DNA of 42,138 nucleotides from Alphaproteobacteria bacterium (GTDB taxonomy: Bacteria > Pseudomonadota > Alphaproteobacteria > JAPYRI01). This document shows, piece after piece, positions 11,305 through 24,770 of this stretch. Within the stretch, counting starts at the first letter, position 1. Each line of letters opens with the position of its first letter. Under the pieces are notes generated by a model that was not told where the DNA came from, did not search any database, and saw only the letters and a list, made by a program, of their open reading frames with translations. The position numbers and the translations under genes are program-made. The stretch spans positions 1 to 42,138 of the forward strand of contig JAPYRI010000015.1 in the NCBI GenBank assembly GCA_029941135.1. Reading direction: 5' to 3'.

Positions 11305-12011
11305 CGGGCAATGCACATTTCAAGGGTGCGGGCGAGAAAACCCATCAATTCGGTGCCTTGACCGGGATGAAATTTCTCAACTTCGCGGGCTCCGAGCGCC
11401 AAGACGCCCGGCGCGTCTTCGCCAAACGACAAACGAATAAGGGCGTCTGACCGCACCAGCGACGCTGCGGGTCCAAATATTTCATCCAACTGTTCGGCTT
11501 TCGAGCGCAACAGGATATCGCGCCCAGGCCCCATTAGCCAGTCAACGGTGCCGCTTGCGATTGATCTTACCGTGGTGTCAGACGGAGGCAAAGAGCACGT
11601 CGCTCCTTCTTCCAAGCACAAAGTGACCACGTCCATGTTCAGTATATCGGCAAAATCGTGAGACACGGTATGATATAATGTGGCTAGCCCCTCGGACTTG
11701 AGCATCGCCAGAACTGCCGTATGAACCTGCGCCTGGGTTGCCATGTTGCTGCGCGACGTGGCGATGAGTTCGCTCCAATTGCCACTGAGTTTCCGTACTT
11801 CTTTTTGCAGCTGCTCAAGCATGAACAATTGCAAATCCAACACGTTCTCACCACTGCGGTGGGAGGGAGGTGTAAGCACGGCCATTAACTCAGGATGATC
11901 GAGCAGAAAATCCGGATGAGTTTTCAGATATTTGACTACATCTGACCCATCCGGTGCTTCATCGGCCCCCGATTTAGGGGAGTTTTGGCTGTTATCCACT
12001 TGGGATGTCAT
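11289..12011 (-). CDS. DUF484 family protein (GAF-like)
   Basis: Member of the DUF484 family, a GAF-like fold of unknown biochemical role that regularly sits directly upstream of xerC in proteobacteria. The N-terminus has the characteristic VVKYLKTHPDFLLDHPELM. The middle has MLEQLQKEVRKLSGNWSELI, predicted helical or coiled, and the C-terminal half contains LALGAREVEKFHPGQGTELM followed by a helix. At 240 residues the size is normal. It overlaps xerC and is 29 bases downstream of the fsa gene. Function in recombination or division is only suggested by context. Confidence 0.9.
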   Translation of the reverse strand: MTSQVDNSQNSPKSGADEAPDGSDVVKYLKTHPDFLLDHPELMAVLTPPSHRSGENVLDLQLFMLEQLQKEVRKLSGNWSELIATSRSNMATQAQVHTAVLAMLKSEGLATLYHTVSHDFADILNMDVVTLCLEEGATCSLPPSDTTVRSIASGTVDWLMGPGRDILLRSKAEQLDEIFGPAASLVRSDALIRLSFGEDAPGVLALGAREVEKFHPGQGTELMGFLARTLEMCIARWKAP

Positions 12012-12040
12012 CTGGTCGCCCCCCCGGTTGGCGATGGCTG

Positions 12041-12697
12041 TCAGCTCAGGATGACCTGGCCGGTTTTCTCCCAGTCCTGCAAAAAAGCCGCCAGTCCTTT
12101 GTCGGTCAGCGGATGCTGCGCCAACTTGCGCAATACGTCCGGGGGCATGGTGGCAACGTCCGCGCCGATCAACGCCGCCTCGACCACGTGCATGGTATGG
12201 CGTATGGAAGCTACTAAAATCTCGGTGCTGAAATCATAATTGTCATAGACTTCCCGGATCTCTTCGATCAATTGCATGCCTGATTGACCGATGTCATCGA
12301 GCCGTCCGACAAACGGCGAAATAAAAGCCGCGCCTGCCTTCGCGGCCAGGAGCGCCTGTGCGGTCGAAAAACACAGGGTTACGTTGACCATGATGCCGTC
12401 ATCCGCAAGCGTACGGCACGCCCGCAAGCCGTCCATGGTAAGCGGAACCTTGACGGCAATGTTTTTTGCCCGTGCCGCAAGCTTCAGACCTTCCGAAATC
12501 ATGCCGTCCGCGTCGGTTGCCGTGACTTCGGCACTGACCGGACCGCTGACAATGGCGCAAATCTCGTCCAGTACCTCTATAAAATCGCGACCGCTTTTTG
12601 CAATGAGCGACGGATTGGTGGTCACACCGTCCACCAGCCCGGTTTTTGACAAGTCTCGGATGTCATCGATTTCAGCTGTATCGATGAAAAATTTCAT
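12041..12697 (-). CDS. fsa: Fructose-6-phosphate aldolase / transaldolase-like protein
   Basis: Small class I aldolase of the transaldolase family (218 residues, TIM barrel), interconverting fructose 6-phosphate with dihydroxyacetone and glyceraldehyde 3-phosphate, or acting as a transaldolase. The N-terminus [16 protein letters not shown] and [11 protein letters not shown] are family signatures. The Schiff-base lysine lies in [12 protein letters not shown] (about residue 84). [13 protein letters not shown] and [10 protein letters not shown] complete the barrel. Sequence alone does not separate aldolase from transaldolase in this subfamily. Its start is about 150 bases from the divergent priA, so the two probably share a promoter region; it leads the DUF484–xerC group. 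Confidence 0.92.
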   Translation of the reverse strand: MKFFIDTAEIDDIRDLSKTGLVDGVTTNPSLIAKSGRDFIEVLDEICAIVSGPVSAEVTATDADGMISEGLKLAARAKNIAVKVPLTMDGLRACRTLADDGIMVNVTLCFSTAQALLAAKAGAAFISPFVGRLDDIGQSGMQLIEEIREVYDNYDFSTEILVASIRHTMHVVEAALIGADVATMPPDVLRKLAQHPLTDKGLAAFLQDWEKTGQVILS

Positions 12698-12851
12698 GCA
12701 CTTAACTCCTTTGGAATAGTAAACCCTTGATGTCGTGGAGAGTTAACGAGTGGCTTGAGAACGACTTCCAAAAGCGCGACTTGTCCGTGTCCCCGATGGC
12801 TGGCACAGTGTATCTGATGCGCAATCCTGGTACCAGTTCAACGGCCCTCGC

Positions 12852-15050
12852 ATGACCATTTCCGATATGTTTGAAGACGGCCGCGGTGAACGGGTCTCAG
12901 TCCTGCTGCCGTTGCGCCTGGCGCGCGGGTTTGACTATCGGGTGCCGGATCGTGTCATGGTAAAGCCGGGTGATTATGTGACCGTGCCGTTAAGTGGCCG
13001 CATGGTTACCGGTGTGGTTTGGGACACACTGTCCAGCTCTGAAGAATTTGACAGTTCCAAATTGAAATCAATCGCCGAACGGATTGACTTGCCGGCCATG
13101 CCGCCTGTTCATCGCAAGTTTCTTGAATGGGTATCTGCATATACATTGAGCCCTTTGGGTATGGTGTTGCGTATGTCGGTTGGGCGCGGCATGGCAAACG
13201 GGCCGCCCAAGCCCAAAGTCGGCTACGTTCTCGGAGGAGCGCCGCCGGAGCGGGTAACACGAGCGCGTGAACGGGTGCTGAGCACGGTCGCCGATGGCCG
13301 GCCACGGATACCGCTAGATCTGGCGCGAGAAGCGGCTGTGGGTCCATCCGTGGTCAAGGGATTGATCGACGCGGGCACGCTCATTCCAGTGGAGCTGCCG
13401 GCCTATTTAGGGACACTCGGGCCTGATTGGTCCCGACCGAGCCTTGAATTGAATGAAGGCCAAACCGCCGCTGCCGCCGAACTGCGCCACAAAGCCGGCG
13501 CTGGTAGGTACTCGGTTTCAGTTCTGGAAGGGGTGACCGGCTCCGGCAAAACCGAGGTTTATTTTGAAGCCATTGCGCGGGCGCTGGAACTGGGGCACCA
13601 AGTTTTGGTCCTGCTGCCCGAAATAGGACTGACGGCGCAATGGCTCGAACGATTTAAGGCGCGTTTCGGGGCCGCGCCCGAACTTTGGCATTCCGATCTG
13701 ACGCCCAGCCAGCGGAAACGGGCCTGGCGTGCGGTGGCCGATGGCGTTGCACGTGTGGTCGTCGGCGCGCGCTCGGCGCTTTTTTTGCCGTACGCCGACT
13801 TGGGCTTGATCGTCGTCGATGAAGAACATGACCCGTCATTTAAGCAGGACGAAGGCGTCATTTATCAGGCCCGCGACATGGCCGTTGTGCGCGCGTCGTT
13901 GGGGGAAATACCCATAATTCTCGTATCGGCGACCCCGGCATTGGAAACCGTCGTCAATGTAAGAGCCGGACGATATCACCGTGTGCACCTACCTAACCGC
14001 TTCGGTGGTGCCAAACTGCCTGATATCACCGCTGTTGATATGCGCGCACACCCGCCCGAGCGTGGATCCTGGCTGTCGCCCCCTCTTCTGACAACGATCG
14101 AAAGTAATATCGCTGATGGCGAGCAGATCATGCTGTTCCTCAATCGCCGAGGCTATGCGCCACTCAGTTTATGTCGAACCTGCGGGCATCGCTTGCAGTG
14201 TCCCGATTGTTCGGCATGGCTGGTCGAGCATCGACGGCGGGGCCGCAGTCAGTGCCACCACTGTGGATACACCCTGCCCCTGCCGTCCAAGTGTCCTGAG
14301 TGTGGCGGTGCGGACAGCATGGTTGCCTGCGGGCCTGGGGTCGAGCGGCTGGCGGAAGAAGTCGATTCCCGGTTTCCGGACCTTCGGGTGGAGATTATGT
14401 CTAGCGACAATATGACCAGCCCACGTGCCGTGGCCGACCTCATTGGCAGGGTAGAGCGCCACGAGGTTGATTTGCTGATTGGTACTCAGATTGTCGCCAA
14501 GGGTCATCATTTTCCCCTCCTCACCCTGGTCGGAGTGATTGACGCTGATCTTGGTCTCACTGGCGGCGATTTGCGCGCGGCTGAACGTACCTATCAGTTG
14601 CTGTTTCAAGTCGCCGGGCGCGCTGGCCGGGCCGACCGTCCGGGCCGGGTCGTGCTTCAGACTTACGTTCCCGAACACCCGGTGATGACCGCCCTCACGT
14701 CGAGCGATCCTGAAGGATTCGTCGCCCGCGAAATAGAAGCCCGGCGCGGGGCCGGGATGCCGCCCTTTGGTCGTTTGGCGGCGATTATTGTATCCGGCCA
14801 TGACCCGTCAAAAACGCACAAAACCGCCCAAGCATTGGCCCGATCCGCTCCACAAGCTGCAGAACTACAAGTATTCGGCCCGGCCCCGGCCCCGCTTCCC
14901 CTGCTGCGCGGCCGTCATCGATGGCGTTTGTTACTGAAAGCAAGCCGGTCAATCGACGTGTCGGAAACCGTGCGTCGATGGCTGGATACGGTCACGCCAC
15001 CGCCCAAGGTTCAAGTGCGCGCTGATATCGACCCTTATTCGTTTCTCTGA
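12852..15050 (+). CDS. priA: Primosomal protein N' (replication restart helicase PriA)
   Basis: 3'-to-5' superfamily 2 helicase that reloads the replisome at stalled forks. The N-terminal DNA-binding domain begins with VSVLLPLRLARGFDYRVP. Walker A GVTGSGKT is at residues 227-234, and the DEEH box follows near residue 325. A zinc-binding insertion shows paired cysteines (CRTCGHRLQCPDC, then CHHCGY and KCPEC). Helicase motifs include VDEEHDPSFKQ, LVSATPALE and FQVAGRAGRADRPG. At 732 residues it is full length. It is divergent from the fsa–DUF484–xerC group and precedes the atp operon by 233 bases. Confidence 0.97.
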   Translation: MTISDMFEDGRGERVSVLLPLRLARGFDYRVPDRVMVKPGDYVTVPLSGRMVTGVVWDTLSSSEEFDSSKLKSIAERIDLPAMPPVHRKFLEWVSAYTLSPLGMVLRMSVGRGMANGPPKPKVGYVLGGAPPERVTRARERVLSTVADGRPRIPLDLAREAAVGPSVVKGLIDAGTLIPVELPAYLGTLGPDWSRPSLELNEGQTAAAAELRHKAGAGRYSVSVLEGVTGSGKTEVYFEAIARALELGHQVLVLLPEIGLTAQWLERFKARFGAAPELWHSDLTPSQRKRAWRAVADGVARVVVGARSALFLPYADLGLIVVDEEHDPSFKQDEGVIYQARDMAVVRASLGEIPIILVSATPALETVVNVRAGRYHRVHLPNRFGGAKLPDITAVDMRAHPPERGSWLSPPLLTTIESNIADGEQIMLFLNRRGYAPLSLCRTCGHRLQCPDCSAWLVEHRRRGRSQCHHCGYTLPLPSKCPECGGADSMVACGPGVERLAEEVDSRFPDLRVEIMSSDNMTSPRAVADLIGRVERHEVDLLIGTQIVAKGHHFPLLTLVGVIDADLGLTGGDLRAAERTYQLLFQVAGRAGRADRPGRVVLQTYVPEHPVMTALTSSDPEGFVAREIEARRGAGMPPFGRLAAIIVSGHDPSKTHKTAQALARSAPQAAELQVFGPAPAPLPLLRGRHRWRLLLKASRSIDVSETVRRWLDTVTPPPKVQVRADIDPYSFL

Positions 15051-15198
15051 GCCCTAAATTGGTGCCCAATGGGGAGGCGGCCCGTCCTGAAAGCATTGTG
15101 GTACCGGTAAATATCAAGGGCCTGGGTTGTCAGTTCCTAGGGACTGTGCTAGGTATCGCCTGCCGTCAACGGGGGCTCCTGTTTGAGTTCGCAAGTGC

Positions 15199-15266
15199 GT
15201 AAATAAACTGTTTAATTTCAACACGTTAAATAATAATCAGAGTCGCGGGCCAAGGCCCGGCCTTGG
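15199..15266 (+). promoter_or_regulatory. AT-rich leader and hairpin before the atp operon
   Basis: The 233-base priA–atpH gap has a distinctly AT-rich tract (about 15199-15238) with several TAAATA/TAATAAT-like sequences suitable as a promoter -10 region; no clear -35 pairs with them. It ends in a perfect hairpin, CCAAGGC-CCG-GCCTTGG (15250-15266), just before the AGAGG ribosome binding site of atpH. An in-frame TTG at 15263 lies inside the hairpin, which argues against it as the start. Confidence 0.4.
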
Positions 15267-15283
15267 GTAGAGGCAATTCCACA

Positions 15284-17373
<2,090 letters not shown>

Positions 17374-17397
17374 CGCCTAAGCGGGAAACGCTGGCAG

Positions 17398-19777
<2,380 letters not shown>

Positions 19778-19801
19778 TCGGGGACAAGGAGCAGAAGAGC
19801 C

Positions 19802-20203
19802 ATGGCCGATAAGGTCTCATTTGAAATGGTGTCGCCCGACCGGCTGCTGAAGACGGCTGACGTGGATATGGTGATTGTGCCGGGCATGGAAGGCGACTTT
19901 GGCGTCCTGCCAGGCCATGCACCCTTGATCTCGACCATGCGGCCCGGTGTGGTCGAAATTCATGACGAAGGCAACGATGTCGAGCAAATATTTGTGCGTG
20001 GCGGATTTGCCGAAGTGACCACTGAAGGTGTGACCATCCTCGCCGAGGAAGCGATTGCCATGGCCGACTTGGGCCGCGGCCAATTAGAGCAGGAAGTTAG
20101 CTATGCACGCGAAGATATTGACGATGCGAAGACCGATGAAGCGCGCGACCGCGCGCAACATAAATTCGACCAACTGATTCAACTTTTGGACGCTCTGGAC
20201 TAA
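19802..20203 (+). CDS. atpC: F1F0 ATP synthase subunit epsilon
   Basis: Epsilon subunit of the F1 rotor, which couples rotation and inhibits ATP hydrolysis. The N-terminal beta sandwich contains VPGMEGDFGVLPGHAPLIST and FVRGGFAEV. A short C-terminal helical part (DDAKTDEARDRAQHKFDQL) follows. It has a strong AAGGAG ribosome binding site and 133 residues, as in the family. It ends the operon and is convergent with rppH, only 19 bases away, with no obvious terminator between them. F0 genes are not in the window, as is usual in alphaproteobacteria, where they form a separate cluster. Confidence 0.96.
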   Translation: MADKVSFEMVSPDRLLKTADVDMVIVPGMEGDFGVLPGHAPLISTMRPGVVEIHDEGNDVEQIFVRGGFAEVTTEGVTILAEEAIAMADLGRGQLEQEVSYAREDIDDAKTDEARDRAQHKFDQLIQLLDALD

Positions 20204-20222
20204 TCTGTGTCGCTGGAATGCG

Positions 20223-20711
20223 TCAGCCGTATTTGACCGGGACCGTCAAATCCTTAAATCCGATGGCTACTTGCCGATAAATGGGTTGTTTGAAAGCGAC
20301 AATTTCGTCGGCCAATTGAGGCGCCGGGAGCCATTTCCAAACCCGGAATTCTGGATGCTCAGTTTGAATATTGATGGCATTGTCGTCGCCCTCGAAGCGC
20401 ATGGCGAACCATTTTTGAGTTTGCCCCCGATACTTTCCATTCCACGCCTTAGTGCGTACCGGTTCAGGCAAGTCATAGCTTAGCCAATCATCCCGCTCCG
20501 CGATAATGTCAGCGTTGTCGATGCCGGTTTCCTCAACAAGTTCTCGCATGGCGGCCTGACGAGGCGTTTCGCCCGGGTCAATACCCCCCTGGGGCATTTG
20601 CCATGCGATTTCCTTCATATCCAACCGTTGCCCGACAAAGACCAATCCATCACGGTTGAGCAGCATGATGCCTACGCACGGCCGATAGGGTAAACTCACA
20701 GTGTCAATCAT
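20223..20711 (-). CDS. rppH: RNA pyrophosphohydrolase (Nudix)
   Basis: Nudix hydrolase that removes pyrophosphate from the 5' end of mRNAs and so starts their decay; the close relatives also include dinucleoside polyphosphate hydrolases. The Nudix box is complete (GGIDPGETPRQAAMRE then LVEETGI). YRPCVGIMLLNRDGLVFVGQ and WQMPQGG are typical of the RppH subfamily. The start MIDTVSLPYRPCVGIML is preferred to a longer frame that runs 17 codons into the upstream gene. This ATG overlaps the stop of the deacetylase gene by eight bases, suggesting coupling. Length is 162 residues. Confidence 0.94.
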   Translation of the reverse strand: MIDTVSLPYRPCVGIMLLNRDGLVFVGQRLDMKEIAWQMPQGGIDPGETPRQAAMRELVEETGIDNADIIAERDDWLSYDLPEPVRTKAWNGKYRGQTQKWFAMRFEGDDNAINIQTEHPEFRVWKWLPAPQLADEIVAFKQPIYRQVAIGFKDLTVPVKYG

Positions 20712-22086
20712 GGGCGTCAGATGTTGAATGCGATGAAGATGGTGAAGGAGCGGCAGCGTCATTTGAGGGCCTGAATTCAGCTACAGATGCGGACATCGTG
20801 CCGCGGGCCGCCAAATTAGAGATGGGAGCTAATGTCAGCCCTCGTCGTTCCAGGGTTTCAGCCCAAGCGGCAATGCGTTCAATTGACACGGGGTAAGGAA
20901 AAGCAACACCGATTGCCGAGCCTCTGGCCCGGGCCATTCGTTCCAGTTCAGCCAGACGTGCGTCGATCGCCGCGCGCGACGCCTTGGTATCGATAAAGCG
21001 ATTGTTGGCCGCCTGAACCAGACCGACTTCGTCGGCAACCTGACCGGCGACGCTATGGGATGACGTGCCCGTATCCAGGAACATGAGGCCGCGATTCTGA
21101 AGGCTCTGGAGAACCGGGCGCAATGCTTCGGCCGACGCCGTAAAACGCGACCCCATATAGTTCGTCACGCCCACGTAGCCTACAACGCGACCCAATAACC
21201 ATTCTGTTTGCTCCAAATTTGCGTTTGCATCCATGCTCGTGAGCAGCGTATGGGGGCCAGGGTCGTCGTCGGGATAGTCCATCGGTTCCATCGGCAATTC
21301 CAGCATGACCTCGTGGCCGGCGGCGCGCGACTGGTCAATCCAGTCTTGCAGTTTTTGCGCATAGGGATTGAAGCTGAGGGTGACCGCGCCAGGTAATTGC
21401 TGAATAGCCGTCAATGTCGCCGATTGGCTCATGCCCAACCCCCCCAGCAAAATACTAATGCGCGGGCGTTGAAAAGGGTCTGAAAACGGCCGCGCATAAA
21501 CCCGCCACGCTTCACGGCCATCAGGTGCGATTACGGGCAACAGACCACTTTTAGTTTCTATGATCAAGGCGGGGTCTGGTGCGCGTGGAAGGGCAATCTC
21601 ATCGCCCAAGATGGCGGGTCGAAAAACAGGCGCTCCGGATTGATGGTCCGGTGCGCGGTTGTATGCGGATGGGACCGCGCCGCTTGAATGAGCAGAAACT
21701 ACTCCAGGCGAGGCCCGTTCGCTTATCCCCGGTTCCGTGTGGGCAGATAGATTTTCCGGCCCTACATGCACGGATGGATCCGGAAACACAATATCCATCC
21801 ACACGACAGGTGCAGGGATAGGATTCGGGTCGTCTGCCGTGACGGCAAGCAATCCAATCCCGCCGCCCATCAGTATGACAAACGATAGCGATGCGATGAC
21901 GAGGGGTGGAAGCTCCGCCGGTCGGATCGCAGCCGATGGGATATATTGGAGAAGTCTTCCCACGCCCCGCCGCGATCTTGTGGCGAGACTGCCCTGGCTG
22001 GAGAATAAGGCCCCTATGCCTTCATGTTTCAGGGTGTCGATTAAACCGATTATCCGAAGCTGGGCCGTGGTCAGAAAGTTGGTCAT
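20704..22086 (-). CDS. Divergent polysaccharide deacetylase family protein
   Basis: Member of the divergent polysaccharide deacetylase (DUF610/YibQ-like) family, common next to ctpA and rppH in alphaproteobacteria. An N-terminal cytoplasmic stretch is followed by one membrane segment (about 62-83, PLVIASLSFVILMGGGIGLL) and a low-complexity Pro/Ala/Ser region. The NodB-like domain (about residues 210-430) has ISILLGGLGMSQSATLTAI, HEVMLELPMEPMDYPDDDPG, NYMGSRFTA and FLDTGTSSHS. It is therefore probably anchored in the inner membrane with the catalytic-like domain in the periplasm. The biochemical activity is unproven in the family. It overlaps rppH by eight bases and follows ctpA by 89 bases. 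Confidence 0.9.
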   Translation of the reverse strand: MTNFLTTAQLRIIGLIDTLKHEGIGALFSSQGSLATRSRRGVGRLLQYIPSAAIRPAELPPLVIASLSFVILMGGGIGLLAVTADDPNPIPAPVVWMDIVFPDPSVHVGPENLSAHTEPGISERASPGVVSAHSSGAVPSAYNRAPDHQSGAPVFRPAILGDEIALPRAPDPALIIETKSGLLPVIAPDGREAWRVYARPFSDPFQRPRISILLGGLGMSQSATLTAIQQLPGAVTLSFNPYAQKLQDWIDQSRAAGHEVMLELPMEPMDYPDDDPGPHTLLTSMDANANLEQTEWLLGRVVGYVGVTNYMGSRFTASAEALRPVLQSLQNRGLMFLDTGTSSHSVAGQVADEVGLVQAANNRFIDTKASRAAIDARLAELERMARARGSAIGVAFPYPVSIERIAAWAETLERRGLTLAPISNLAARGTMSASVAEFRPSNDAAAPSPSSSHSTSDAHD

Positions 22087-22175
22087 AATAATTTTTGTTT
22101 GTCCGAATCGATAAACCGTTCACCGCCCGCCATGGCGCAATATTCTCATTTCCCGGAGAACCCCGGACCACACGG

Positions 22176-23519
22176 TTAGTTGACTTTTACCTCCTGCATC
22201 AATGCAACGCCGTGCAAAAGATCGATCGCGTAGGAAAGCTGATAATCATTTTCGGCTTCAGAAGATTTGGTCGACGCGTCATGGCTGTCGCCTTCACTTT
22301 TTTTGTCTTTGTCATTCTTGTCATTTTTACGAATGAGATCATTTATTATTTTATCTTGCGGGTCCTCTTTTTCCTTTTCCAAATGTCCGCGCAAGGAAGC
22401 TTCCGACCGCCGCTTTCTACTTTTTTCGGTTTTTTCGACTTTCTTCTGTTCGACAACAATATCCGGATCAATCCCTTTGGCCTGGATTGATACTCCCGAT
22501 GGGGTGTAGTAGCGGGCCGTGGTGAGGCGAATGGCGCCTTCGCCACCCAAGGGGATTAGTGTCTGTACGGAACCCTTGCCAAATGACCGTGTCCCCAATA
22601 TGAGAGCACGCCGGTGATCCTGAAGCGCGCCGGCGACGATCTCCGATGCCGACGCCGAACCCCCATTGATCAACACAACCAGTGGTCTGCCTTTGGTCAG
22701 GTCGCCCGCTCGAGCGCTGAAGCGTTGTACATCGTCGGCCCGCCGACCCCGCGTCGACACGATTTCACCGTGCTTTAAAAACGCATCAGATACCGCGATG
22801 GCCTGATCCAATAGCCCGCCCGGATTATTTCTGAGATCCAGAACATAGCCTCTGACATCATCACCCAAATCTTCATTGATCGCGGCGACAGCTTTTTTGA
22901 CGCCGCTGTCAGTGTGTTTATTAAACGAACTAATGCGAATGTATCCCACGTTCGCTTCAATGCGGTAGCGCACCGATTTTATCTTGATGAGGTCCCGGGT
23001 CAGGGTGACATCAAGAGGTTGATCCTCGCCAAGTCGGGCAATGGTGATAGTGAGATCGGAGTTGATCGGGCCGCGCATGCGCTCGACCGCTTCGCTAAGC
23101 GTCAGTCCCAAAATGCCTTCGCCGTCCAAATGTGTTATCAAATCGCCGGGTTGCAGGCCAGCACGTGAAGCTGGCGTGTCATCAATTGGGGAGATGACTT
23201 TGACGAAACCGTTTTCCATAGTGACTTCTATTCCCAGTCCACCGAACTCACCTTCGGTCTGTACTTGCGTTTCCCGGTAGTCTTTTGGGTTCATGTAACT
23301 GGAATGGGGGTCTAGCGAAGATAATAACCCATTGATCGCCGCTTCTATGGCTTCAGCATCATCAACATCTTCAACATAGTCGGCGCGGACTCGCTCGAAC
23401 ACATCTCCAAACAAGTTCAACTGGCGATAAGTTTCGGAGCTTGCGGCATTGCCGGCGCCAGCCGATACCAAAAGTATTATCCCGGCGATCCAGCCTGTAA
23501 GGGCCACTTTCAGCAACAT
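22176..23519 (-). CDS. ctpA: Carboxy-terminal processing peptidase (S41 family)
   Basis: Periplasmic Ser/Lys protease of family S41. An N-terminal signal or anchor segment (GWIAGIILLVSAGAGNAAS) is followed by a helical part (FERVRADYVEDVD) and a PDZ domain (about 90-165, GGLGIEVTMENG, AGLQPGDLITHLDG). The peptidase domain has the catalytic Ser at about 290 in GGSASASEIVAGAL and Lys at about 315 in RSFGKGSVQT. After the core comes an unusually charged Lys/Glu/Asp-rich stretch of about 60 residues, then a final hydrophobic segment. The ATG overlaps the stop of the EnvC-like gene by one base (TAATG), so the pair is coupled. Confidence 0.96.
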   Translation of the reverse strand: MLLKVALTGWIAGIILLVSAGAGNAASSETYRQLNLFGDVFERVRADYVEDVDDAEAIEAAINGLLSSLDPHSSYMNPKDYRETQVQTEGEFGGLGIEVTMENGFVKVISPIDDTPASRAGLQPGDLITHLDGEGILGLTLSEAVERMRGPINSDLTITIARLGEDQPLDVTLTRDLIKIKSVRYRIEANVGYIRISSFNKHTDSGVKKAVAAINEDLGDDVRGYVLDLRNNPGGLLDQAIAVSDAFLKHGEIVSTRGRRADDVQRFSARAGDLTKGRPLVVLINGGSASASEIVAGALQDHRRALILGTRSFGKGSVQTLIPLGGEGAIRLTTARYYTPSGVSIQAKGIDPDIVVEQKKVEKTEKSRKRRSEASLRGHLEKEKEDPQDKIINDLIRKNDKNDKDKKSEGDSHDASTKSSEAENDYQLSYAIDLLHGVALMQEVKVN

Positions 23520-24757
23520 TATCCTGCAACCTTTCTATTATTCGCGGTCAGCCATGGTAGCGGATTAATTGGTTCTCCATGGCGGCGGAGTTCAACATAC
23601 AAATTAGGCTTTTTGATGGAGCTTTTGGTGGTGTCTTCGGGCCTCATATGGCCGATGGGGTCGCCGGCTAAGACCCATTGACCAACTATTCCGTCAATCC
23701 GAGACATCCCGGCAAGCAGGGTATGATATCCTTCGCCGTGGGCGATGATCAAGAGTTGGCCGTAATCGCGAAACGGACCGGCATACACAATTTGACCATC
23801 ATAAGGGGCCGTTACCTGGGCTCCATCCAGGGTTTCAATGGTGATGCCGCGCAGCGGACTGCCGGTTTTATCAGGCTGGCCAAATCCACTGGCGATTCGC
23901 CCGCGCACAGGCAGTGGCAATGTTCCGCGCGCTGTAGTTATCGGTCGTCCGCCCCTGAGTGACCGATTGAGGTGGTCCAGACGCTCTTGAGTTTCATTGT
24001 TTTTGGATTTCTTGAAGCGTCTTTTTTGTGCCGCGTTCAGTCTCCCGATCAAGTCACGCACGGATTTTGCCTTAGACGCCAATTGTTTGGCATGTTTTGC
24101 CTGATCAAGCGCTTGCTGTGACATTCGGTGTTGTTGCTGCCGCTTTTTGGCGACCAATTTATCCAGCTTTCGGCGATCGATCCTCAATTGAGCGATCCCC
24201 TCCGCAAGTTTTTCTCTTTCGTGCAAAATCTCTCGGCGGAGAGTATTCAGTGCTTTGATCTCTTCACCCAATTCGATGGCTTCGACGCGTAAATCAGGAA
24301 CCACAGCGCCTAGCAGTGACGCACTGCGAACAGCGCTTAAAGCAGTTTCCGGGCGGGTTAGAAATGCCGATCTCGGTTGTCGCGACAACCGCTGCAATGC
24401 GGCTAGGGATTTTGAAAGCTCGCTTGCGCGGCGATCAAGTTGTTCCCGCTTTTTCTGTTCGACTTCTTCCAGTCCATCCAATTGCTGCTCGGATTGGAGG
24501 ACATAGGTTTCTTTGGCTTGTATCCGTGCCGCCGCCCTTACCAAGTCTTCTTGAAGATCGTCTGTTTCCCCTTTCAGCCGATAAGCGGCCGCACTCAACT
24601 TTTTCTGTCGCGCGGTGGAGTCATCGATTTGATTCTCGAGCTTATGAAGTCGTGCTTGCTCCTGACCAACGCTGGTCAAGTCCGACCTCGTGGGTGCACC
24701 GGCAAATGTGACGGTAGCGGCTAAGGAAAGGGCAATTAAGCACTCTCGCCGATTCAC
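23519..24757 (-). CDS. envC: EnvC-like murein hydrolase activator (coiled coil plus degenerate LytM domain)
   Basis: Periplasmic protein like EnvC, which activates cell-wall amidases at the septum. A signal peptide (about residues 1-20, LIALSLAATVTFAGA) is followed by a long coiled coil (about 30-250, rich in Lys, Glu, Gln and Leu) and a C-terminal LytM/M23 domain (about 285-400). The LytM domain appears catalytically dead. Where active M23 enzymes have an H-x-x-x-D zinc motif, this protein reads SPLRGITIETLDG with neither the His nor the Asp, though HGEGYHTLLAGM is kept. The start is GTG after a GAGGGAG site. It lies 13 bases after gpmI and is coupled to ctpA. Confidence 0.9.
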   Translation of the reverse strand: MNRRECLIALSLAATVTFAGAPTRSDLTSVGQEQARLHKLENQIDDSTARQKKLSAAAYRLKGETDDLQEDLVRAAARIQAKETYVLQSEQQLDGLEEVEQKKREQLDRRASELSKSLAALQRLSRQPRSAFLTRPETALSAVRSASLLGAVVPDLRVEAIELGEEIKALNTLRREILHEREKLAEGIAQLRIDRRKLDKLVAKKRQQQHRMSQQALDQAKHAKQLASKAKSVRDLIGRLNAAQKRRFKKSKNNETQERLDHLNRSLRGGRPITTARGTLPLPVRGRIASGFGQPDKTGSPLRGITIETLDGAQVTAPYDGQIVYAGPFRDYGQLLIIAHGEGYHTLLAGMSRIDGIVGQWVLAGDPIGHMRPEDTTKSSIKKPNLYVELRRHGEPINPLPWLTANNRKVAG

Positions 24758-24770
24758 TTCACAAACTCCC

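Noticed and set aside
15131-15146. Near-palindrome CAGTTCCTAGGGACTG followed by TGCTAGG, which looks like a common synthetic promoter part
   Set aside because: No matching -35 box lies at the right distance, and the flanks are natural sequence; probably chance.
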